Shown: in pieces, positions 8,640 to 15,793 of the stretch
How the letters are laid out: the number at the start of each line of letters is the position of its first letter
How positions within the stretch are numbered: position 1 is the first letter of the stretch
DNA from: an uncultured bacterium
GTDB lineage: Bacteria; Acidobacteriota; Thermoanaerobaculia; Multivoradales; J023
NCBI GenBank assembly: GCA_937948815.1
Contig: CALFAM010000167.1
Span: 1 to 42,064, forward strand
Direction of reading: 5' to 3'
Length of the DNA stretch: 42,064 nucleotides
Notes under the pieces: generated by a model
What the model was told of the DNA's origin: nothing
What the model saw: only the letters and a program-made list of their open reading frames with translations
The model's database searches: none
Made by a program: the position numbers and the translations under genes

Positions 8640-10171
8640 TCGCAAACGGCGCCAGCCTGCTCGACCCACAGATCTTGAACGCGCTGCCCGAATCGGCTTC
8701 CCGACGGCTACTCGCTCATGCACTCGCGCACCCGATGCCGTCCGAGAATCGACGGGTCTTCGTCAACCGCACGTTGCGTATGGAGACCATCCGCTTCGTC
8801 GGCTTCGACCTCGATTGGACCCTTGCCGCCTATGACCATGACGCGCTTACCGAGCTGATCTTCAGCCTCGGCCTCGAGCGAATGGTCACGGCGCACGGCT
8901 ATCCTCGCGCCATTCTGCAAGCCGAGGCCCGCCCACAATTCGCTCGCCGCGGCCTAATGCTCGATGTGGAAGCCGGCACCGTGATCAAGATGAGCCGTCA
9001 CCGCTACGTCGGCCGCGCCTACCTGGGACGCGAGTACCTCGACGTGGCCGAGCGCGCACGCCTGTATCGTCACGAGCCGGTCAACCCTTCGAGCGACCGT
9101 TACTACATTGCCGACACGTTGTTCGAGATGCCCGAGGTGAACATCTTCTCGGAGCTGGTTCATCTGAGCCGCTCGAATCCCGAAGTGCTTCCGCTCGACA
9201 GCTACCGCCAGCTTGCTCAAGATGTACGGCGTGCGATCGATGCGATTCATGCCGACGGCACACTGAAAGCGCGTATTCTCGCCGATTTGCCGCGCTACCT
9301 GCCGCGCGATGACGAGCTCTTGCTGGCACTTCGGCGCCTATCACTCGGCGATCGCCGGCTTCTCTTGATCACCAATTCCGAGTGGTTCTATACAGACGCA
9401 CTGTGTAGCTACCTCTTCGACGAAGCCCTGGGTGGCAGTTCGACCTGGCGCGACATCTTCGACCTGGTGATCGTTTCGTCCGGGAAGCCCGACTTCTTCC
9501 GCAAGAACCGACCGTTCACCACCCTCGACGCGGCGGGAAATCCACAAGGCGAAACCCCGACACCGGATTGGGGCGGCGTCTATGCCGGCGGCTCGCGCGA
9601 GGGATTGATGGGATTGCTCGACGTTCCAGGGGAGCAGGTGTTGTACGTCGGCGACCACATCTATGGCGACATTCTCTCGACCAAGGTTTCCTCGACCTGG
9701 CGAACCGCCCTGGTCGCGGGCGAGCTCGAGGACGAGCTCACCACCTTGCGCCAGATGTCGGCCCAACTCCGGGTCATGAATGCCCTGCGCACCGAGCTCG
9801 GAGATCTCGGCGCGCGCATGGACGATCTCGGCGACGTACTTTCGCTCTACAGCGGCCTCACCCAAGGAAACGACGTGACCACGGGAGACCATCCCGAGCT
9901 GGCACGAATCCAGACCTTGCTCGGCGATCTACGCACCGAGCACAAGGGCCTACGTCGACACGCTCGTCGCGTCCAGAAGCGCATTTCCAATGCGCTCAAT
10001 CCCTACTGGGGCTCTCTCTTCAAGCAGGGCGCCAACAAGAGCTTCTTTGGCGCACAGGTGGATCACTTCGCATGTATCTACACCAGTCATGTCGCCAACT
10101 TCGCCAGCTACGGATCGAACCACTACTACCGTGTCATGCGTGATGCCATGATGCACGAATGGGGGCTGTAG
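8636..10171 (+). CDS. HAD-superfamily 5'-nucleotidase (NT5C2-like)
   Basis: This 511-aa protein resembles cytosolic purine 5'-nucleotidases of the HAD class, which remove phosphate from nucleoside monophosphates. Motif 1 is GFDLDWTLA, with nucleophile Asp58 and acid/base Asp60. Motif 2 lies in LLLITNSEW, a GKPDFF loop carries the conserved lysine, and motif 4 is VLYVGDHIYGDI at about residues 335-345. A coiled-coil-like helical region (about 350-450) follows, and the tail SFFGAQVDHFACIYTSHVANF resembles the C-terminus of this family. It overlaps the R2lox stop by 4 nt. A substrate more specific than a nucleoside monophosphate cannot be read from sequence. Confidence 0.88.
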   Translation: MIANGASLLDPQILNALPESASRRLLAHALAHPMPSENRRVFVNRTLRMETIRFVGFDLDWTLAAYDHDALTELIFSLGLERMVTAHGYPRAILQAEARPQFARRGLMLDVEAGTVIKMSRHRYVGRAYLGREYLDVAERARLYRHEPVNPSSDRYYIADTLFEMPEVNIFSELVHLSRSNPEVLPLDSYRQLAQDVRRAIDAIHADGTLKARILADLPRYLPRDDELLLALRRLSLGDRRLLLITNSEWFYTDALCSYLFDEALGGSSTWRDIFDLVIVSSGKPDFFRKNRPFTTLDAAGNPQGETPTPDWGGVYAGGSREGLMGLLDVPGEQVLYVGDHIYGDILSTKVSSTWRTALVAGELEDELTTLRQMSAQLRVMNALRTELGDLGARMDDLGDVLSLYSGLTQGNDVTTGDHPELARIQTLLGDLRTEHKGLRRHARRVQKRISNALNPYWGSLFKQGANKSFFGAQVDHFACIYTSHVANFASYGSNHYYRVMRDAMMHEWGL

Positions 10172-10207
10172 CGGACGATCCGCAGCCGCGAAGACGAACG
10201 GCGTGAT

Positions 10208-11659
10208 CTAACGGGGAAATCCTGGCGCGCACGCCCCCGCGTCGCGCACCAGGACAACCACATCGCGGATGTCCACTCTGCCATCACCGTTCAGATCCCC
10301 ACGCTCATCCGTGCCACCGAACAACCGGCGCAGGCGTAGGAAATCGCGCAGCCCCACCCAGTCATCACCGCTCAGATCAGCAGGACAGGGCAGGACGTTG
10401 CCCGCGATCACGTAGGCGCGACCATGATCGACACCGGCGAAGCTGAGCCCTGGCGCGGTCATCAGAAAGTCCGGAAGCCCGTCAGCGTCGACGTCACCGG
10501 TGCCGATCACGTCGCCGCCGAAGTTGTCGTTCGCCAGGGTCGCCGTGAACGTCCGGAGCAAGGCGCCGCTCCGTCCGGAAAAGAGATAGGTGGCACCTGC
10601 CGCCGGCGCGCCGATGCTGTTGGTGATCGCACCGACCAGAACATCCGGGACCCCGTCACCGTTGACGTCTTCGATGCCGCGCCCCAAACCGAAGGTCTCA
10701 CCGGGCTCGAGGCCGCGAAACACATGAATGCGCCGGCCGGTGCGTCCCGAGAAGATGTAGGCCGCGCCGGTGTTCTCGCGTTCGCTCATGCCGGCGGCAA
10801 AGTCGCCGATGTAGATGTCGCCGACACCGTCGCGATCGAAGTCGCCGGCACCTGATGCGAAGAAGGCACCGAACTGACGGGCAGCTTGCTCGTCTGCCGG
10901 CTGCAGGGTGTGGATCAGCGCCCCATCGACGCCACTGAGCACGAGCGCGCGCCCACCGTCGAAGGGCCCCGCCCCAGAGGAGCCCACCACGACGTCCGGT
11001 ACACGGTCGTGGTTGACATCACCGACCGCGCCGACCGCCGAGCCCAGCAGATCGCCTTCGGCGGCGCCATCGCGGGTCCACAGCACACTTCCGTCCGCCC
11101 CTGAGACCGCGGACACACGTCCGGCGTTCGGGGCACTGAACGATGCGGCTTGCTCACCGATGAGGAGATCGGCGTGGCCGTCGCCATTGACGTCACCCGC
11201 GCCATGAACGCCGTCACTGAAGGCCGCGAGCGCGCTCAGATCGTGAATCACGTGGTGGTCGGCGCCCGAGAAGACGAGGATCTGACCGCCGCCGGCAATG
11301 TAGTCATCAATGCCGTCACCATCGACGTCACCCGCGGGGCCGAGGGTATAGCCAAAGGCCGTACCAGGTGCACCGACAACGTCGTTGAGAACGGAGCCAT
11401 CGCTGCCCGAGAAGAGCGTCACGCGGCCAGCAAAGCCATCAAAGGCAATTGCGGGAACCAGCGCCTCGTCGACCCCATCACCATCGAGATCCCCGACGTT
11501 GGCGGCAATCCAGCCGAAGTAGTCGCCGTCCTGCTCGCCGGAGAGCAGCCGAATGACATCGACATCGGGCTCCACGAACTGCCCCGACGCAAGCTGTGGA
11601 ACGGCAAACGTGGCCATGAGGAGCGCGCAGGTAAGGCGCGTCGATCGGAGAGGATTCAT
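10208..11659 (-). CDS. Secreted FG-GAP repeat protein with dockerin-like C-terminus
   Basis: This 483-aa protein has a signal peptide (LTCALLMATFAVPQLASG) and six or seven FG-GAP/integrin-alpha-like blades. Each blade carries a calcium-loop motif such as GDLDGDGVDEALV, GDVDGDGIDDYIAG, GDVNGDGHADLLIG, GDFDRDGVGDIYIG or EDVNGDGVPDVLVG. Together these should form a Ca2+-binding extracellular beta-propeller. The last 60 residues hold two EF-hand-like loops (ADLSGDDWVGLRDF and GDLNGDGRVDIRDVV) arranged like a type I dockerin. In these bacteria that module is common at C-termini without cellulosomes. The ATG has AAGGAG 5 nt upstream. The gene is convergent with the 5'-nucleotidase, 36 nt away. Confidence 0.88.
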   Translation of the reverse strand: MNPLRSTRLTCALLMATFAVPQLASGQFVEPDVDVIRLLSGEQDGDYFGWIAANVGDLDGDGVDEALVPAIAFDGFAGRVTLFSGSDGSVLNDVVGAPGTAFGYTLGPAGDVDGDGIDDYIAGGGQILVFSGADHHVIHDLSALAAFSDGVHGAGDVNGDGHADLLIGEQAASFSAPNAGRVSAVSGADGSVLWTRDGAAEGDLLGSAVGAVGDVNHDRVPDVVVGSSGAGPFDGGRALVLSGVDGALIHTLQPADEQAARQFGAFFASGAGDFDRDGVGDIYIGDFAAGMSERENTGAAYIFSGRTGRRIHVFRGLEPGETFGLGRGIEDVNGDGVPDVLVGAITNSIGAPAAGATYLFSGRSGALLRTFTATLANDNFGGDVIGTGDVDADGLPDFLMTAPGLSFAGVDHGRAYVIAGNVLPCPADLSGDDWVGLRDFLRLRRLFGGTDERGDLNGDGRVDIRDVVVLVRDAGACAPGFPR

Positions 11660-11713
11660 GGTGACTCCTTGGTTGTGAATGCAGCAGCCTGCATCGAGCT
11701 CTGATGGATGGCA

Positions 11714-11741
11714 GCGGCGTTGACGTCGTCGTCGACGCCGC
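11714..11741 (-). terminator. Strong GC stem-loop downstream of the LytTR regulator
   Basis: GCGGCGTTGACG at 11714-11725 pairs with CGTCGACGCCGC at 11730-11741 over a 4-nt loop; one of the 12 pairs is a G-T. It lies in the 257-nt gap between the regulator stop and the FG-GAP gene start. There it could end the regulator transcript or sit in the FG-GAP leader. No T-run follows on either strand. Confidence 0.35.
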
Positions 11742-11853
11742 CTCGTCGAGCTCAGGTTAGGGCGGGATTCCTGATGTCACCAGACTGCGAGGGATCGGCG
11801 CGAAAGCGTGAGGGGCGAGCGCGGACGTTCGTGTGATCAGCGCTTCCGGAGGA

Positions 11854-11885
11854 ACGTGTGCCGAGACGAACGGACGTGTGCCGAG
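11854..11885. promoter_or_regulatory. Direct repeats with 20-nt period, possible LytTR binding site
   Basis: ACGTGTGCCGAG occurs at 11854-11865 and again, identical, at 11874-11885, so the period is 20 nt or about two helical turns. The pair lies about 195 nt upstream of the FG-GAP gene start and 31 nt past the stop of a LytTR-domain regulator. LytTR proteins generally bind paired direct repeats on one face of DNA about two turns apart. Spacing and position therefore fit, but the sequence match to a LytTR consensus is only partial. Confidence 0.3.
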
Positions 11886-11916
11886 GCCAACGGGCGTTCG
11901 GGACCATTGGGAAGAA

Positions 11917-12795
11917 TCAGCCCTCGCCCAGGAGCGTGGCGAAGACGCGGGTCTTGAAACGTTGGGCGATTTCGAGCTCGGTACCGTCGCGCAGCACCAC
12001 CTGGTAGCGCCCGGCAGCCGATGTTCTGAGCTCTGCCACCTGGGCGCGATGGACCAACGTGGATCGATGGACCCGAACAAAATCGTCTCCGCCGAGGTCA
12101 CGCTCCATGGACGCGAGGGTCGCTCGGTGCAGGTAGCAGGCGTTCGCCACGTACAGGCGCACGTAGTTGCCCGCCGCACCGATCCAGTGCACATCGTCGA
12201 CCGGCACCAGGCGAACCCGCCCCACTGACTTGACCGACAGCACCCGGCCCGACGAGCTCGATGCGCCACGTTCCCTCGCGCGATGTCCAGATGCGTGACG
12301 CCCAGATGCGCGATCCAGCGCCTCAGGCGCACGGCCGAGACGACGTTCCAGACGGCAAACCGTTTCGAGAAAACGCTCGAGCGAAAAGGGCTTGATCAGG
12401 TAGTCAGCCGCCTCGACTTCGAAGGCCTCCAGAGCGTGCTCCTCGAATGCCGTGGCAAAGACCACCAACGGACGGCGCCCGAGGCCCGCGAGCTGGCGGG
12501 CCACGGCCAGGCCACTGAGACCCGGCATGCGAATGTCGAGGAAAACGACATCCGGCCGCCACTGCCGGATGGCCTCCGTCGCCTCGGGCCCCGTGGTCGC
12601 TTCGGCCACCAGGGTCCAGCCCTGCTGCCGGGCGAGCAGGGATCGCAGATTCATCCGAGCGAGATGCTCGTCATCGACCACCAGGGCGCGGATCCGATCG
12701 TTGGCTACGCTGTCGCCGGGAGCGGTGTCGCCGGGAGCGGTGTCGCCGGGAGCAGTGTCGCCGGGAGCAGTGTCGCTCGAGCCGCGATCTTTCAC
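11917..12795 (-). CDS. LytTR-family response regulator
   Basis: This 292-aa DNA-binding regulator has a receiver domain at about residues 34-155. It contains the acidic pocket VVDDEH, the phospho-acceptor Asp87 in VVFLDIRMPG and the conserved Lys135 in YLIKPF. A charged serine-rich linker follows, then a LytTR domain (about 185-290) with VDDVHWIGAAGNYVRLYV and FVRVHRSTLVHRAQV. The start is taken as GTG at 12795, whose codon overlaps the kinase stop as GTGA, a classic coupling arrangement. A TTG at 12810 would add five residues. Just after the start the protein carries four copies of DTAPG, encoded by a 15-bp tandem repeat. The upstream kinase is its expected partner. Confidence 0.9.
   Translation of the reverse strand: MKDRGSSDTAPGDTAPGDTAPGDTAPGDSVANDRIRALVVDDEHLARMNLRSLLARQQGWTLVAEATTGPEATEAIRQWRPDVVFLDIRMPGLSGLAVARQLAGLGRRPLVVFATAFEEHALEAFEVEAADYLIKPFSLERFLETVCRLERRLGRAPEALDRASGRHASGHRARERGASSSSGRVLSVKSVGRVRLVPVDDVHWIGAAGNYVRLYVANACYLHRATLASMERDLGGDDFVRVHRSTLVHRAQVAELRTSAAGRYQVVLRDGTELEIAQRFKTRVFATLLGEG
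12711..12770. repeat. 15-bp tandem repeat encoding (DTAPG)4
   Basis: Four contiguous 15-bp units read TGTCGCCGGGAGCGG (two copies) then TGTCGCCGGGAGCAG (two copies). A degenerate fifth unit follows, and further TGTCGCC fragments extend towards 12810. In the regulator frame they give DTAPG repeats. The in-frame period means copy-number changes would lengthen or shorten the N-terminal arm without breaking the gene. Confidence 0.9.
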
Positions 12796-13943
12796 GGCAG
12801 TGTCGCCCAATGCGGTGTCGATGAGCAGAGCGGGATCTCCTGAGGCACAATCAGCTCGGCATCCACTCCGCCACCCGATTCACTCAGCCGAACGTCGATG
12901 GGCTGACGGTAGATCAACGCCAACCGTTCGCGGGTGTTGGCCAGACCGACCCCGAGACCCGAAGTCAGGGCCGCCAACGAGCCGGGAGCGTTGCGTACCG
13001 TGACGATCAGTGCCTGCTGATCGAATGCGGCGGAGAGCCATACCTTGCTCGGCCGATCGATCTGCTCCACCCCATGTCGAATCGCGTTCTCCAGCAGCGG
13101 CTGGACGATCAGCGGAGGAATCTCGAGCCCGCCGACCGCATCATCGAGATCGATCGCGCAAGACAGCCGATCGCCGTATCGGAGCTGTTGAAAGCCCAGG
13201 TACGCCTCCGCAAAGTCAATCTCCTCTGCGACTGTCACGCGGTCACGCGTGCTGGCATGGGTGGCGTAGCGCAGCAGCTCACTCAAAAGCCCGACGGCCC
13301 GCACCGCCGTCTCGGGCTCGTGGCAGCGAATCAGTGCCGTCACGGCGTTGAGCGCGTTGAAGAGAAAGTGGGGTTCGAGCTGCGCTTGCAACATGTGCAA
13401 ACGAGCATCGGCAAAGCGCGCCGAGAGCTCGGCATGCTGCACCGCCAGCTGCGATGCCTCTCGCTCCTGTTGCCGAACGGCCCGCGAACGATCGCGAGCG
13501 CTGGCGACACCGAAGAGAGCGATCAGCAGCACCGAGTCGAGCACCCAGGCATTGAGCGGAATGCCGGCGAAGGCCTCGCCAAACGACCGCAACGTGCCGT
13601 GGATGACGAGGCTGTAGAGCGCCGCCTCGGTGGGCATGTAGACGGCCAGCCAACCAGCCATGAAGAGGAGGTACTTTGCGCCCTGACGATGCCATCCGCC
13701 ACGCGCCAGCGGGTAACGGGCGACCCACCAAAACACCAAGGGGGTCACGAAGAGCCACGGCAGGTAGAAGACCAGGTATTGCGTGAGAATCTGGCCCCAC
13801 GAACCTTGCCGCCCCGCTCGCCACAAATCGGCGTAGATTGCGCTCGTGTTGGTGACCGCGAAAAGGCACCAAGCGGCGCCGTTGAGCAGCCAAAATCGCG
13901 GTCCCCACACGCGGCCCGCTCCCGCCTGCTCGGTGGCTGTCAT
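12792..13943 (-). CDS. LytS/YehU-type sensor histidine kinase
   Basis: This 383-aa inner-membrane sensor has four predicted membrane segments in residues 15-148, with almost no extracytoplasmic domain. A short coiled-coil linker follows, then a His_kinase (PF06580-type) module. The phospho-acceptor is His192 in AQLEPHFLFNALNAV, the N-box is ENAIRHG (Asn286), and the glycine box is GLGVGLANTRERL (329-341). Kinases of this design pair with LytTR regulators, and its stop overlaps the regulator start by 4 nt. The compact membrane sensor without a periplasmic domain suits a membrane-associated or hydrophobic signal, by analogy with peptide-sensing systems. The ATG has CTAGGA upstream. It starts 109 nt after the HPr-kinase-like gene on the same strand. 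Confidence 0.9.
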   Translation of the reverse strand: MTATEQAGAGRVWGPRFWLLNGAAWCLFAVTNTSAIYADLWRAGRQGSWGQILTQYLVFYLPWLFVTPLVFWWVARYPLARGGWHRQGAKYLLFMAGWLAVYMPTEAALYSLVIHGTLRSFGEAFAGIPLNAWVLDSVLLIALFGVASARDRSRAVRQQEREASQLAVQHAELSARFADARLHMLQAQLEPHFLFNALNAVTALIRCHEPETAVRAVGLLSELLRYATHASTRDRVTVAEEIDFAEAYLGFQQLRYGDRLSCAIDLDDAVGGLEIPPLIVQPLLENAIRHGVEQIDRPSKVWLSAAFDQQALIVTVRNAPGSLAALTSGLGVGLANTRERLALIYRQPIDVRLSESGGGVDAELIVPQEIPLCSSTPHWATLP

Positions 13944-14052
13944 CGCAGCATCCTAGGGGACGGGCAACCCGTCACCAAGACCGTTCATCCCTCCGAGCGC
14001 GTCGCTGGCGTCAAGCCTGGCGCGCAAGACCGACGGCACTGCGGCGCCTCGT

Positions 14053-15063
14053 TCAGTCGATGAGTGCGCGCCGCAGATCATCCAGGCGGCTCAGGTCACG
14101 CTCGAAGGCGACGGCGGCCACCGGGATCCTCTCGCAAAGCATGGCGCAGGCATCGAAATGGCGATCCAGCAACGTCGGCCAGAAGAGCTTGGCGGCCACG
14201 GTATGGCGAACCAAGGCCAGGGTCCCCTCGGTGACTGACATCATGGTGCGCTCGACCTGGTCGCGAACGGGCGATTCGTGGGTCAGCACGACGATCTGAT
14301 CGAATCGCTGGGGCTGCGCCGCGGGCCCGACCTGTTGCGCCGCAACGGCAAGCTTGAGCTGAGGATAGTCCGGTAGAGCGCGTGCGGTCCCTCCGCGGCA
14401 CGACCAGGGCAGGATGTCGTCCGCGAGGCGTGTACAGGGGTGGCCGCGACAGGCTGACAGATCGGCGACCAGCGTCGACTTCCCGACCCCGGAATGGCCG
14501 AGAAAAACCCGAACCTGCCCGCCCACCGATACCGCGCTGGCGTGAAAGCAGAAGATTCCACGGGCCGCCAAAGCCAGGATCAGTGCCGGACCGACCACCA
14601 ATGCATCGAGCAGGCCGTCTTCCGATACCGGGTCGTCGAGCCGCCAAATCCACCCTCCCGATCGAGCGATGGCAACCGAGGCACAAGAAGCTGTCGACAG
14701 GACGGTCCAGTCGTCCGACTCGCGGGCGATGAGGCGGCGATGCGCATGCGCCAGCCACACCTCATCGTGGAAGCGAACGGGCAGCGATGCGAGCTCGTGG
14801 AGCGCAGGCAGCGCTGGCGCGTGCCGATCCGGCCGTGGGCAACAACCCGACGAAGCTTCTTCGGGCGGGATCGAGAACGGTTCGAGGCTCGGTATTCGCA
14901 CGTCCGAGCAGATTGCCTGCCCGGCGACTCGGTAGTAGTTGTCGTCGAGAGGTTCGGGCGCGGAAGGATCAGCGCTCGTAAACGCATCGGCCGCGCGCCG
15001 CAGGACGATCGGTGGCGAGCCTTCCCCCGCCGACCATGCATTGGCAGCCACAGCCCGCTCCAC
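14053..15063 (-). CDS. HPr kinase/phosphorylase-like ATPase of a lasso-type RiPP locus
   Basis: This 336-aa protein has the C-terminal fold of HPr kinase/phosphorylase (HprK). HASAV at 174-178 precedes the P-loop GHSGVGKST (189-197), and RLADDILPW holds paired acidic metal-binding residues (Asp215, Asp216). The N-terminal 170 residues, starting NYYRVAGQAICSDVRIPSL, are not the HprK N-domain but match the layout of HprK-like proteins seen in lasso-peptide clusters. In paeninodin-type clusters such kinases phosphorylate the precursor C-terminus; here the target is unknown. The start is GTG at 15063, directly abutting the stop of precursor peptide 1 (TGA-GTG), so translation is likely coupled. 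No HPr or PTS gene is nearby, which argues against a carbon-control role. Confidence 0.75.
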   Translation of the reverse strand: MERAVAANAWSAGEGSPPIVLRRAADAFTSADPSAPEPLDDNYYRVAGQAICSDVRIPSLEPFSIPPEEASSGCCPRPDRHAPALPALHELASLPVRFHDEVWLAHAHRRLIARESDDWTVLSTASCASVAIARSGGWIWRLDDPVSEDGLLDALVVGPALILALAARGIFCFHASAVSVGGQVRVFLGHSGVGKSTLVADLSACRGHPCTRLADDILPWSCRGGTARALPDYPQLKLAVAAQQVGPAAQPQRFDQIVVLTHESPVRDQVERTMMSVTEGTLALVRHTVAAKLFWPTLLDRHFDACAMLCERIPVAAVAFERDLSRLDDLRRALID

Positions 15064-15258
15064 TCAGCGCCGTGGAGGAGCCGATGGTCCGACACCAGCA
15101 CGAAACAAGAGAGGCATGCCGCTTTCGCCAATCCCGTCCGATGGGCCCAGCGTGAGATCTCGGACGTCGCCATAGACGATCAGATGAGGCGACCGATACG
15201 GAAGCTTGCGAGAGCCCGCTGTGTCGGTCTGCGTTGGCAGCCGATTGGATTGCGTCAT
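15064..15258 (-). CDS. Lasso-type RiPP precursor peptide 1
   Basis: This 64-aa peptide has a leader of about 37 residues containing LPYRSPHLIVYGDVRDLT. That fits the lasso leader rule YxxPxLxxxGxxxxxT, which is bound by the RiPP recognition element, with Thr at position -2 of the core. The proposed core starts GPSDGIGESGMPLLFR and ends AGVGPSAPPRR, 27 residues in all. Gly1 and Glu8 are correctly spaced for an 8-residue macrolactam ring. The ATG has GAGGGA a few nucleotides upstream. The frame is open to 15450, but the extension has no homology to the second precursor. The peptide is strikingly similar to precursor 2 throughout the leader motif and core. Its stop abuts the HPr-kinase-like gene. 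A lasso fold is inferred, not shown, because no B1/B2 maturation gene is in the window. Confidence 0.8.
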   Translation of the reverse strand: MTQSNRLPTQTDTAGSRKLPYRSPHLIVYGDVRDLTLGPSDGIGESGMPLLFRAGVGPSAPPRR

Positions 15259-15793
15259 CGATCCCTCATCAACCCGAGACACGAGCCTCATCAGTGTATT
15301 CCGTGGCCAACGCATCTCGTCCGGCGCGCGCGGGGCACGGCAGTCCGACTCACCGTCGCGTGGCACTTTTCGCCCGTTATCCATACCAGCGCCCGGGAGC
15401 CAAGGAGAGAACGAAAGCAAGGAAGCATTGTCTGCATCGCAATCGCGCACATGCCAAGACGGTCTCGAATAACCGTTTCTTGGTCACGAGATGGCCCCCG
15501 AAGCGACGTACCGTTCGTACCAATAGCGTGCGAACGGTACCGCATTCTGCTTCTCAGGTCCAAAAGTCGACGTGCCGCCAGACTTGTCCTGACAGGAAAC
15601 AGGCGGACCAGCCGAAGATCGAGCCGTACCTGCATCACACCACCCAGGTGTGCCGACACGCCCACCTGATGTTGCGCGATGCCATGCTGTTGCATGGATC
15701 ATATCTTCAGTCACCACGAAAGACGATGGCCGTTCGTTTGCCCACACGACTCACCTCTCTGGTTCGATCATCAAGACTTGTTGACGCTCTGCT
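15259..15793. other. 535-nt gap between giant protein 1 and precursor 1
   Basis: No convincing coding region was found on either strand; open frames here have no recognisable domain, no good ribosome site and no counterpart near precursor 2. The gap holds one perfect 10-bp inverted repeat (15508-15540) and must contain whatever promoter or processing site serves precursor 1, if it is not read through from giant protein 1. Apart from the inverted repeat I see no clear promoter. Confidence 0.5.
15508..15540. repeat. Perfect 10-bp inverted repeat upstream of precursor 1
   Basis: GTACCGTTCG (15508-15517) and CGAACGGTAC (15531-15540) are exact reverse complements around a 13-nt spacer. The centre-to-centre distance is about 23 nt, or two helical turns. 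The site is 250 nt upstream of precursor 1 and 254 nt past the stop of giant protein 1. No T-run follows on the minus strand, so an operator or an RNA-processing hairpin is as likely as a terminator. Confidence 0.6.

Noticed and set aside
12796..12810. TTG start at 12810 for the response regulator
   Set aside because: The GTG at 12795 forms a GTGA overlap with the kinase stop, a more usual coupling arrangement, and neither has a strong ribosome site.
14053..15063. Genuine HprK of carbon catabolite control
   Set aside because: The N-terminal domain differs from HprK, no HPr or PTS gene is near, and it abuts a RiPP precursor.
15259..15450. 64-residue N-terminal extension of precursor 1
   Set aside because: It has no counterpart in precursor 2, and the ATG at 15258 has its own ribosome site and gives a normal leader length.
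15484..15747. 87-residue minus-strand frame in the gap before precursor 1
   Set aside because: No domain, no lasso leader motif, no ribosome site and no copy near precursor 2.
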